Shown: positions 32,741 to 44,400 of the stretch, piece by piece | Layout of the letters: every line of letters begins with the position of its first letter | Position numbering within the stretch: the first letter of the stretch is position 1 | Source: Aurifilum marmelostoma | Lineage: Eukaryota > Ascomycota > Sordariomycetes > Diaporthales > Cryphonectriaceae | Length of the DNA stretch: 64,000 nucleotides | Reading direction: 5' to 3' | NCBI GenBank assembly: GCA_027559495.1 | Contig: JAMXSV010000001.1 | Coordinates: 124,001-188,000 of the forward strand | Program-made: the position numbers and the translations under genes | Notes under the pieces: generated by a model | Told to the model about the DNA's origin: nothing | The model's input: only the letters and a program-made list of their open reading frames with translations | Database searches by the model: none

Positions 32741-35700
32741 ACAAATTGGCAAGGATTCTAGGTCAATGCCATGTTCCTCGATAATGAATTTGCAGACGAT
32801 CATCAATCAGCAATCCAAAGTACTGACGGACAACCCTAAGTGTGACCAAAAGTAATTTTCCCGCAACGCATCCATGTCAATTAATACCAGACGATACATC
32901 ACATCCCGCTCGGAGTGATCATTCCTCCCTGAAGCTCTCTGGTCGATGAAAATCCATCAAGATGCGCTTATGCATAGAGAATACCTAATTCTAGCCTAAT
33001 TGTTCGCGCTCCAGTATCATTGTAGACTTTTGGTCGGTGTGCCCAAATCATCCTTCAGGGGCATATCTAGGGCTCGAAGACAACCATTATAGATCAAGAA
33101 TCGGCACTAGTCACGATTTGAGTCGGTCCAGCACATTCCTCGTACAGTCGATACAGAGAGCGGGATATATAAAAGAATTCGACTTGGAAACTATCCCTGA
33201 ATCTCTATAGACTTGCCTGAGCTACTTGATCAGTGTCTGGTAATTACGTAAGACAACTGAAAGAACCCAATTGCAGATAGCAAATATTCCAAAATAATAT
33301 GACTGGTGACCCCTGTGCCTGGGGAGGAATCCAGACTCCGCTTTATATACACAATCCTAGATGACGTGTAGCCGAATTTGATCTCAGCAAGATGCTTTCA
33401 GACAGCATCCATTTCCATCATGTCTTCTCTACCAGACAGGATACTCAAAGAATGATAGCAGGCCGGTAACAGCCACAATAAGGTGCATAATCCGTAGAGA
33501 CAGTCATTATCAATAATTCTTGTTTATCAGCTGCCTGCAATTTCCACACAGGTTGAAACAGGCACTCCAATATCAGTCTTACTCTTCAATCATAAACTGC
33601 TTAGTCGAGTCCTGCGCGGGTAATTGTGCCTATTGTGCACTCTGGATGCAACCAAGTACAAATGCTTTTCAAAATCCAGGAAAGTAAGGATTGGGAGGCT
33701 AATTTTTTGCGTACACATGCTGGCACAAGCTGCCCTCTAGTCATTATAGTATATGCTGTATTAATAATGGAAATTTCAGGATGTTCTCCGTGTTGCTAAC
33801 GTGGACGCTTGCGGTTGAAGGTGCCTCTACTATGGCGGGTAAGCTTGATACACGTAGGGCCGTTACGTGTTACTATATTTAGCCCGAAGATCACACAGTC
33901 CAGGCCTGATCCCGTAAGAAGACGAATAAGACGACTGTCTTGTTCGACGCAGACGTATGAGATCTTGGGAACGGCGGTTCACGGGTATAGAAAAGTGGGA
34001 AAAGGATAGATGACCCTTGATGCACTAGTATTCGGTAAGAGTTGGGAAGCTGAGACGGTATCTTGAGCCGGCCAAAGTAAAAGTGCCGCCAGATTGGCAT
34101 TATCCCCCGAGCGCAATTGTATCATGGGCGTCTGTACGTGGAACCATGGTCTTGTGCCGTGTCGCTTGTTGGACTGTTTTCTCCGCGCTCACCCTAGTGC
34201 AAGATGCCGTGTTGGCTCCATCGATCCTGCAGGTACAGCTCGTGCCCAGACATTGGGCTCTTTGGGGGCGGTTCTTTTTCCTCTTGGGAGAAGAAGGCTT
34301 GGAGAAAGGGAGAGGGGGGCAAATGACCGCTATACCATAGTTCACTGGTAAGTAAGAGTTATCATTGACACATGCAGAGGAATCAAGACGTCATCAGGAC
34401 AGCGATAACGACGCAACCACGCAGCGCTTTCGTATTCGGCTAGTATCTGGGGGAGCCGAGCGCTCAGCCTCACGCGCACCTCGCGCGCAGGGTGCGCGCC
34501 ACATGTCAGCAAGCAATTTCCGCCTGACGATGTACTTATATGGGCAGGGTGCATGATCTGCTGTAGATCGAGGTGTGAAGGGGACGAGGAAAAAAAAAAG
34601 GTATAGCGCAGTAGGGATGTGAGATTGCCTTGGGTCATCACTTGGCTAGTATGCATATGCCAGACGCGGAGGTCGCGAGACGACTTTGCAGCCATGGTGG
34701 AAAGATGGTGGGGGGCTTGCAGACGTTACGTGCGTAGGGATAAGTCCGAACTTAGGAAGACGTAGCAAGGGCTGAACGGGAAGAAGACATTGGCTCGGGG
34801 ACAGGGGGTACTGACAGACGAATCACGCTGCTTGACCTACCTGTTGTGCTGGCCCAGGACGCATACTGATTTTCCCCGTCTGTTGTGCTTTTATCAGGCC
34901 TTTGGGATGCAAAGAAAACGATGGTACTGTTCCATCGACTTGTCGTCCACCTCTGGCCCTCTCTCATAGCACAGGCCGTAATTATTCGGCAGGATGCGAC
35001 AGAATTTAAGCATCTCGCAAAGGACGAACCGTGTCAGACGGCCACCTTGGCACGGGCCGTGATGACGAGCGTTCGGGGAAATAGGCAAGAAGCGCAGCGT
35101 GCCTCACTCTGTATTACCAATGTTATTTTGGAAGATTCGAAGCCTTATCCATAGCTCAGGTCCACTGTGAGTGCCAGTGTTGAGTCCGATACCTGTATTT
35201 GCTGCCAGTACCAAAAGGAAAAGAAGTCATCAAGAGCTGCGGTGCGGACGGACAAGGAGCTTTGCGATTAATGACCCTTGATGGCACACGAATTCTTTGC
35301 TTTGCAAAGTTCGAACGTGATGAAGGATTCATGACTTAACTGTAAGCCGTTAAATCGATTTTAGTACATCAAATTCCCCCAGGGCCACTATATGACATGC
35401 CAGAGGATGTTGCGTATTCTGCGTTAGGTGATCTTTACGAGACATGGCGTGTGAGAAGGTGGCGGGCACGGCTCAAGACGTTTGATGCCCAACTCTGGAA
35501 ATGTGTGCTGGAATTAGTGCCGGTACAGGTAGCGTCAGGATCAGGCATCATTGAGGGAGAGACATGCTTCGACGTGGTGGCCGATGAGCTGGCGCAGGGT
35601 TGTCCACCACAGATGAGATAAGCTCAGATTGTTGGCGTGGGAAGCAATGCCTGAAGCCCTCTGTACCGAAAGGGCGGCTGTCAGATGATGAGACATGCCT

Positions 35701-38105
35701 GTGTTTAGCACATATGTGAGGTTGTCATCCATCATCATCAAAAGGGCAGGCGATAATGGTGTTGAGCCCAAAAGTGCATTGCCATTGGACCTGTCCAGCG
35801 GCGTGGCGTCCCAACTTTCAGCACACCGGTCGTCCAGTGGGTCTCCCCGCAGATAGAGTATGAGTGAGGCAAGTGTGTAGGTGTGGTGCAGGTGCTGAGG
35901 TCGTTTCCCAAACTTGGCCTGCATGAGATGGATGCAGAGATAGTGGATCACACCTGAGAGAGTCACTCTCCTAAAGTGAAGCAGGAGTCCTTTCAGATTC
36001 CCGTATTGGGTGCACATGTATGCTTAGTCCCTCCGAGATGGCAATCCCACCCCTCCCTCCATTCCCGACGCGCAGCCGTTCCAGACCTGGCTGCCACGTG
36101 GTCTGACATGTGCATGTGTGGTGGTCGGCACACCCCGTACACGTTACAACGGATGAAGAATCAGAACCTGCACGAGGACGGATGTCCCGAGGGTGGGAGG
36201 CGAGGAAAGAATGGAAGGTCTGGTCCTGGGACCTGGATGGTAGGAGCAAAGTTATAGTGGCGGCGGGAATTCAGCGTTCCGAGCAAACCAGTGTTTATGG
36301 TCCGGCGGCTAGATTCGAAACCCTTTTGGGCCATTCGGCCGCGCTCATCCCTGATAAGTAAATGAACGTATGCGTTGGGTGGTGCATTCATTCTGGAGCC
36401 TGTAGCGCGCAGAGGAGACAGTAGGAGGAGCTGAAGAAGCTGCGGTCGAGGGTGAGTAGGAGGAGGAGAGGGTTGCATTGCTTAGCCGAGTCGGACGGTC
36501 GTTGCAGGGAGAACACAAGACGGGGCAGGCTTGACCTGCAACGCGACCTCTGGCCCTGCGTTGAGCCTAGCCCGGCCGCAGTGCTTCGCCTCAACCAGCC
36601 TGCGGCAAAGGCCGATTGGCCAGGGACGAGGCCCAGAAATTTGGACTCGAGCTTGAGGTCAATGAGAATCGTTATGATGATTCTCATCACTGTTCGTTGT
36701 CCGACCAGGGTCAGCTCTCCTCTCTCCTGGTCTGAAGAGCCCCAGCAGTATGACTGGGCGCCCTTGCCTAATTGTACACAATTAATTGAGTATCGAGAGT
36801 ATTTTAACTCTTGTTTTCTTGTTCTGAAAGAAACGAAGGGGAAGCAAAGAAAGACAGAGACCGAGGTTCAACAACTACAGCACTAACATGCTCGTTTTTT
36901 TTTGGGGGGGGGGACTACACGACAGGTGCCACGATACTGTAATTCAGCCTCGGCCCAGTGACGACGATCCTACGGTGATAGATGGAGCTTAAGGGAGCCC
37001 AAGAAAAATTCAACGGCGAGACGACGACGCACAGGGCATGTCTAGTGTGTGGCTATCAGCACCAATGCCATACCTAGAAAATAGCACCTTTGATTTCTCC
37101 GTAGCCGTCTTCATCGTCGCACCGTTCCATGCACAAGCTCAAACACAGACACACACACACACCTTTTATACGACATGCGCTTGGCATTTTTTCTAAATTT
37201 ATGATGGCCGCGTCGGTTCGAGATTAGCTTTGGAGATGCCCATCATATGCACATGACACCATAGTCTTTCTAAGCCATGACCGTTTGCACGCACAGCCCT
37301 CGCAACTAATGCAACCTACGGTGTTTGTTCTTATAGGTACTTCTTGTATGTATGTCTTTTGTATTACTCGCTGTAGCATGTACAGTGGGTTGTTTGCGTA
37401 TATGCATGTAACATAGTGTCAGTATGTATGCAACTCCGCCCGGCCCACGGTGAGCCGCCCTCTCCGCTCTCCCCGCTACGACTCACCCCTCTCCTTCTCC
37501 TTCTCCTCCTCCCATGTCCTTATTCCATCACTACTGTGTACCATTGTAGCATGTACAGTAGTGGCAAAGTACTGGCGCACCCGAACGCTGACGGACCATT
37601 TCTCCACACCAACAAGCTGGCCAGTCTTCTCATCTTTCCACTTGTCCAACCAACCGCCCCCCTCTCCTTCACCTGTCTCCTCCACATTCTTCGCCCTGGG
37701 TTGGTACTGAATTCTCTGAATCCTGTTTTTTGTGGTTCTTGTCGACTTGCTCCCTTGCCAGTTTATCTCAGCCTCAATGCGACAGAACGAGTCCAGCACA
37801 ATCCAATCCGCTCTCTTCCTCGTCCCTCTCTCCCGACCGGAGTCTCGGCTCAAGGCTGGCGGGACGAAACTGGGCCCCGAAGTAGCGACAAGCCTAATCA
37901 AAATAGAGAGAGGAGGGGGGGGAAAAAAAAAGGTCATAGTCGTGGCTTGTCGTCTTTGGTCCTATCACAGCCCTGGGATGACCCCTCCCACCCTGCCATG
38001 CCGCTTGGCCTGCCCTGCCCTTGCCCTGCCTTAACTCTTCTACCGCGCAATTCGTCGCGACCCAGTTTATTCGGATCTTCCCATCACCACGTTGCTTAGT
38101 TCTAT

Positions 38106-38112
38106 TATATAG
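38106..38112 (+). promoter_or_regulatory. Candidate TATA element of the metacaspase gene
   Basis: TATATAG about 460 bp upstream of the ATG at 38566. It would imply a leader of ~430 nt that includes the triplet repeats. Position is the only support. Confidence 0.3.
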
Positions 38113-38304
38113 GACCCCTACGCGACTCTCCCGTCTCGGGGCCTCCATCTGCTTTTCTGTCTTGGCATCCTGCTTTGGCCTCCGATCCAAGGACGGAAAG
38201 AGCTCTATCACCACGGCTGGATCTGTCCCCCTATCTTATCGCGTTTCAATTTTCAATCCGTGCCAGCGCAGTCCTCGATCCATACGTGAACAGGAGCTTG
38301 AGAC

Positions 38305-38358
38305 CCCTCCTCCTCCTCCTCCTCCTCCTCCTGCTCCTGCTGCTGCTGCTGCTCCTCT
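38305..38358. repeat. CTC/CTG triplet repeat in the metacaspase leader
   Basis: A run of CTC units passes into CTG units, about 18 triplets with few interruptions. A GACCTC hexamer repeat follows at 38408..38432. Both lie between the TATA-like element and the start codon. Confidence 0.85.
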
Positions 38359-38565
38359 TCGGCCTAGTCGACCTCCCCGTAGCCTCCTGCTCCTCGTCGC
38401 CCTCGTCCTCGACCTCGACCTCGACCTCGACTCCGCCCACATCCTTCTCCTCCTCACGACCTTCGACGGCACCACCAATCTCGTACGAAGAGAGTAGAGC
38501 CGTCCGGAAAGCACCGAGTGTATCACAGACTATAGGGGTTCCGGCTGGGCCAGAGGCAATACGTC

Positions 38566-40432
38566 ATGTCTGGCTACTCGGGTTATCACGGTGGTGGTTC
38601 CTACGGAGGAGGTCCCCCACCGGGGGTCTACCCTCAGCAGCCCTACTATTCTTCGTACGAGACCACTTTCTGTTGTAGCCATCCCTGTCTCTTCTGGTTT
38701 GTTGAATTCTGTTTCTAATTAAGCATTCGCCTTTGCAGCCCACCGAGCGGATACGGCTACCAGTCCCCTCCACAACCCAGCTACGGCTATCCTTCTCCTC
38801 AGACCAACGGTTACCATCAACAAGTACGCTCCTAAACTCGTCTTTGGCGGTCCCTCTAGCAGCCTGGCTTACTGGTCTCGCAGCCTCCACCACAAAATTA
38901 TGGCTACAACAGCCCTCCGCAGCCGAGCAATTACGGTGGAAGACCCGGTGAGCCCCAGCCCCCCCCCCCCCCCTTCTTCCCCGTACAACCCCCTTTCCCC
39001 GGGCACCTCCCCGCACGTAGGGGCGCAAGCAAAGTTTGATATATACAACACACACACACACATATATATATATATACAGAAACATACGCGCACACCCATA
39101 CACACATACATACATACACACATATCTAACCTTGACCTTCACCCGTCTCGCGCGCAGCCGTACCATCGGCCAGCTCGAATGCGTACATGCAAGGGAATCA
39201 CAATGCGCCACCCCCGCCGCCCTCGACCCCCCAGAGCTTTGGCTACGGTCACCCGCAGAACTACAACTTCCAGTATTCCCAATGTAACGGCAAGAGGAAA
39301 GGCCTGCTCATCGGTATCAACTACTTCGGCCAACGCGGCCAGTTGAGAGGCTGCATCAATGACGTGCGCAACATGTCCGCCTATTTGGTCGAACACTTTA
39401 GCTACAAACGAGAAGACATGGTCATCCTCACCGACGACCAGCAAAATCCAATGAGTCAGCCTACCAAGCAGAATATCCTGAGAGCCATGCACTGGCTCGT
39501 CAAGGATGCTCGCCCCAACGACTCGCTATTCCTACACTACTCTGGTTAGTACTACCGGCCCCCGTTCCCCTCTCTCTTGCCCTATATGAGCTCCTTTTTG
39601 CTGATTTCTTTTCTTTGCAGGACACGGAGGTCAGACAAAAGATCTCGACGGCGACGAGGACGACGGCTACGACGAGGTGATCTATCCCGTGGACTTCCGG
39701 CAGACCGGGCATATAACGGACGACGAGATGCATAGGATCATGGTCAAGCCGCTACAGCCCGGTGTCCGCCTTACGGCCATCTTCGACTCGTGCCACTCTG
39801 GCACTGCGCTCGACCTGCCTTATATCTACTCGACCCAGGGTGTTCTCAAGGAGCCCAATCTCGCCAAGGAGGCCGGCGCTAATATACTCGGCATGTTATC
39901 GTCCTATAGCCAGGGCGACATGGGCAGTGTCTTCAAGAAGGGCATGAATTTGTTCAACCGGGCAACTAAAGGCGACGCTGCCCACGAACGTGCTCTGGCA
40001 ACCAAGACGTCGCCAGCAGATGTCATCATGTTCTCCGGGAGCAAGGATGACCAGACTTCGTACGTATACTTTTTTTTTTTTTTGTTTCTATAGATGACCC
40101 GCTCTCTCTTGTTCGGGACCCATCTTGTGATAGTATACTGACTTGAGCTTGCTACTACCACAGAGCTGATGCAACTATTGCGGCGCAAGCAACGGGCGCC
40201 ATGTCTTGGGCTTTCATGACGGCGCTCAAGAGGCACCCGCAGCAGAGCTACGTCCAGCTCCTCAACAGCATCCGCGACGCCCTCGCCAGTAAATATAGTC
40301 AGAGGCCCCAGCTGTCCTGCAGTCATCCCCTCAGTAAGTCCTGAACAGGTACGGTACTTAGAAGCTCAGCTGTGGCCACAGACTGATCTTTTTTCTTGTC
40401 GTGTAGATACGGATCTTCTCTTCGTCATGTAA
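38566..40432 (+). CDS. MCA1: Metacaspase (type I, MCA1/CasA family)
   Basis: Caspase-fold cysteine protease cutting after Arg/Lys, linked to stress response, protein quality control and fungal cell death. Exons are 38566..38654, 38739..38823, 38884..38947, 39158..39544, 39621..40059, 40164..40333 and 40407..40432 (1260 nt, 419 residues). The N-terminal prodomain is rich in Pro, Gln, Gly and Tyr (SGYSGYHGGGSYGGGPPPG and YGYQSPPQPSYGYPSPQ). The p20 region starts CNGKRKGLLIGINYF. The catalytic His, about 210, lies in LHYSGHGGQ with its preceding glycine codon split by an intron. The catalytic Cys, about 266, is in IFDSCHSGTALDLPY. The calcium-binding acidic stretch DLDGDEDDGYDE is present. The C-terminus reads SHPLNTDLLFVM. 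The last coding exon is only 26 nt. Intron 3 (210 nt) contains a C-run and CA/TA repeats. Confidence 0.97.
38959..39123. repeat. C-run and CA/TA microsatellite inside metacaspase intron 3
   Basis: A run of 15 C at 38959..38973 is followed at 39049..39123 by alternating purine-pyrimidine CA, TA and ACAT repeats. All lie within the 210-nt intron 38948..39157. Confidence 0.85.
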
Positions 40433-41406
40433 ATAATACATTTACTTTCCATTCACTTTCCTTTTCTTTAACGACGGTAACGACGAAACGGGTACATATA
40501 TAACAAATTCATCAATTATCTCCACAGACGCCAGCCAAGACGGCGGGACCAGATTCTAGCACTTATGAAGGGGGGGGGGCTGTTCATCATGCCTGTAGCT
40601 CGCCTCGATTACTGGTTCAAGCAGCAGCGCGGGATGGGAAAAGAAGGAAAAGAGAAGACAGATGGGGTGCAGAAAAGTTTTCATGATCATCCCGAATTTC
40701 TAGTTGCTTCGATGGGGTCCGGGATTATATACTCCTCAAGCAGTGAAAATCGAACCTAGCTGGGGATTATTCCTTGTTTTTATCATCATGGATGGAGAGC
40801 AAAGTAAAGGCATTACATTAGTCACGGGTATATTCACAATGAGCGTGTCGCTAGCATTCGATAGGACGTTTCTTAACACTTCATACTGCCAGACCACATT
40901 CATCCTTGTTCTCTTTCACTGTGGTGTTTCTTCCTCCCCCTCCCCCTTACGAAATACGAGCGAGGCATGAAAATAAACATATGCTAGTTTCATCTGCTGA
41001 ATCTTGCGAGCTTCATTCCGCCAGCCTTTTTATAGATTATGTGTGCATAATTTATGGAAAAGCTTTGTAACGAGCTTCTATTCGAAGCGCAAACTGACGC
41101 TCTTGTTGCTCGCTGTGGGGAATCAATCGTAAGAGAAAAATCCTTATACGCATCCTCGAAACCTGTTCGCCTGCCTTAGTGACAGAGACCCTGGCCAAAA
41201 GACCAGGCCAAACTCCTGAAAGAGAAATCATACATAATCGTCAGATGGATCCAATGTCATCTCTGGTCAAACAACCAGTACTACCTTATGCGTGCTCCAA
41301 GCCGATGCCGTTGCCATCCAGTATGAACTCCCAGCTATGCAGCACGAGATGCGAATCCCTTCCTCACCAATTGCCACCTCCCGTTCCCCCCCCCCCAACC
41401 AGCCCC
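40433..41406. other. Convergent spacer between the metacaspase and the ApsB homologue
   Basis: 0.97 kb between two stop codons. It holds a G-run near 40570..40579. No gene or RNA was identified. Confidence 0.55.
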
Positions 41407-44400
41407 TCACGTGCTGTCCACGCTGAAGGCCTCGGTGCCCATATCCTCTCCATCCAAATGAATCCTATTCGGTCCCACGACCCTATCCGAGCTCTCGAAC
41501 CCCTCCGCGTCGAATCCGAGAGGTGCAGCACTACTCTCACACTCGTCCGTGTACCCGTCCACCTCCCTCTGCATATACTTCTTGGCATCCGCCCCGGCGT
41601 TCACACTGGGCGCAGCCGCAACCTTCTCGTTCCCGAGTCGTGGCTCATGCACCTGAGCACCAGCCGAGCGATCGGGGCGCTTAGCCGCTTCATCCCACTT
41701 GTTAGCGAGCATCTTTCGAACCTCCTCCTGGCGCTTCCACTCTCGTGCCATCATCTGCAGCCTGACAACAAAGCGGACGACGGTGGCGAAGCGGCTGAGG
41801 GTCAGTCGAGCACGTCTATCAGTGCCATTCTTAGTGGCTGCCTGGGCATTGGCGAACGACGGCAATTGGGGCTGGGACGATGAGCGCTTGAGGCGGAGTT
41901 GCTTAGTGAGGGCCTCAAGCTTGAGGAGATCCGCTTCATTGCTATTTGACGCAAACCTAGTTAGTAGCCATCTCCTACGCATGGTTGAAGTATACTTTAA
42001 CTTTTGGAAGGAGCTTACATTGAGTCCTTGACATTCATCTCCGAGATCAAGAACTGCTTCGCAAAGGCCGCGTCGTCCCTCATTCGCAGCTCTCGCTCCC
42101 ACCTCGCCTGCATCCACTCCATCTGCATGCACATGCCGCGCATCTGCTTAATATGCCGCTGCTCCGCTGCCTGCGCGGCCCGCACGATCGTATCCGTGTG
42201 CATCTGTGTGTCATTGTCGTCCTTAAAGTGAATAACACGCGCCGCGTTCTCGTCGTCTGTGGGACCGGCACCGCCCCCATTAAGATGAACCACGTCGTCC
42301 TCGTCCTCTTCGTCGGCGTCGTCTTCGACCTCGACGGCGCGAGGCGGCTGGTAGTTGGATCGAGGCGGCTGAGCTGGTACAACCCGCTCCTGAACCTTGC
42401 TGCTCTTACCAGGAAGGGAAGGGAAGGTCGAGACGGTGAAGCGAGCACGGGCGATCGAGGCCTGGGCCATAGCCGCTTTGGCAATGGCCTCGGCATCTCT
42501 CTTCGCTCTCTTGAGAGCCTTGATGTCGCGCTGAAGCTTGTCAACATCGGATCTTTCCATTCGAATGGACCTCATATCTCGTTGGAGCCTCTCGACGTCA
42601 GAGCGGTACTGGGCACGTTCGGACCTGGCGCGGTCGAGCTTGATGCGAAGGCTCTTCTCAAGTTCAGCAAGCTCGGTCAGGGCCTCCTTGTGCTCGCGAA
42701 CCTCACGCTCCAGTGCATCCGCGTCGATCTGTGTCTTGCGGAGAATTTCGTACAGATCGTGCCGCTCCTCTCGGGTCATCTCGCTGTCCACCGTGCTGGC
42801 CATGGTGCTGATTGTGTCTTGCACCTGGCCGCGCTTAGCAGCTGCTAGCTTGGCGGCTATCGAGTCGCGCTCCTTCTTATACCTATCGGCCTTGAGCTTG
42901 TACTTATCGACCGCCTCCGTCAGGTCTGCATTAGCCTCATCAGCGGCCTGCTGGGCGTCCTCGAGAGCCTGTTCTAAAGCCATCTTCTCGTCCTCAACCT
43001 CGTCGAGTCGCTGGCGTACTTCCTGCTCCATGGAAGCGGCTTTACGCTCGGATTCCCGCAGATTTCTCTTCAGCTCGAAGATAGACTGATGGGCAACGGA
43101 AAGCTGGTGTCGAAGCTCAGAAACCTCAGCCTTGCGGACGGACGCATTCTCTGAGATGGGTGATTGCATCAGGCGTGAGATGTCGGCCTCGTGGACTCGC
43201 CGTTCGAGATCGCCAATCTGCCGCTTGAGACCGCGGATCACCGACTTTTGGTCGCTTTCCTTCTGCATGAAATCTAATTCCTTCTTCCGAGCTGCAGACA
43301 GATCGCGCTTGATCAGCGACAGCTCGCTGTTGCCATCCAATGTGTCAATCGGCATGGTTGCTTGAGCTAGCTGGTGCTGGTAATCCTCGAGCTTCCGCTC
43401 GAGATCTCGAATTGTACGCCGGGCCTTGGACAGATCTTGGGTCTCATGCAGCTGCCGGGCCTTTGCCTGGAGTGAGATGATCTCTTGATTGAGACGGTCT
43501 TCCTCCGCCTCTGCCTTGTCCAGCTCATCCTCGAGTGTCTTTTCCAGAGAGTCACGCTGCTCAATCAGGTTTTTGTTGTCCTCCCTCAAGCGACGAATCT
43601 CATTTTCAAGCCGCGCCTTGGATCCACGCAAGTTGACCCGCTCCTGATCGACTTGAAATGTGTCGTTATCTTGCTGTTTTGACCGCTGCAGCTCAGCATC
43701 GATCTCGTCCCGTTCAGCTTCGGTCTCTGCCAGTCGAGAGGACACTGAGCGTAGCTCAAGCTTGACCTTGGACAGCTGGTCTTGAAATTCTTTCTTCTCC
43801 GTCTGTGCACGGGCAAGTTTCGTCTTGTAGTCCAGGATCTGGTTTTCCAAGCGCTCGATAGACCTTGCGTTGAGTTCAGCAGCCTCACGAGAGGCGTCGG
43901 TCGAAACTTTGGCCGAGTCGGTGAGCTTGCGCAGCTCGTCAAGCTGCTGACGCAGGTTGTCGCACTCACGATCACTTGCATTCTTCTCGACCGTGACTTT
44001 AGCGAGGTGCAAGCGATACTCGTCGACCTGTTTCTCAAGGCGTTCGATCGCTCTGGCGTTGAGCTCAGCAGCCTGGCGGGCAGCATCCGTAGTGGAGTGG
44101 GCGGACTCGGATGACCGACGCAGCTCTCTAAGCTCCCGTCGCAGGTCATCGCATTCTTTGGTGAGAGTCTCGATCTCTTGGGCGGACTTCTCACCTTCAT
44201 CGTCGAGCGTGGCTTGTAGTACCTCGACCTCATCTTCCAACCTCTCAACCTTTTCGGACTCGGTCTGTTTGTCCAGCAATGACTGTCGGAGCTCGTCACG
44301 GACGGCAGATAGTTCATTCCGCAGGTTCTCCAGCATATGCTGTCGAGATGAAAGATCGTCTTGTAAATCGTCGATCTGCCTACTGAGCACTGCTTCCTCA

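Larger units (their letters stand above)
32129..38565. other. 6.4-kb gene-free region upstream of the metacaspase
   Basis: From 32.7 to 33.8 kb almost no open frame reaches 60 codons, and the DNA is AT-rich. Frames from 33.8 to 38.5 kb are short and unlike known proteins. Notable content: a GC-rich block with inverted repeats at 32.6-32.74 kb, a G-run near 36905..36913, a CA repeat near 37149..37162, and the triplet-repeat leader of the metacaspase at 38.3-38.43 kb. Confidence 0.5.

Noticed and set aside
35541..36017. 158-residue minus-strand frame in the gene-free region
   Set aside because: No domain, signal or splice pattern; composition like random sequence.
38175..38678. Plus-strand open frame with a run of about 18 leucines overlapping the metacaspase start
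   Set aside because: It does not begin with ATG, is built from CTC/CTG repeats, and runs through the spliced metacaspase exon out of frame.
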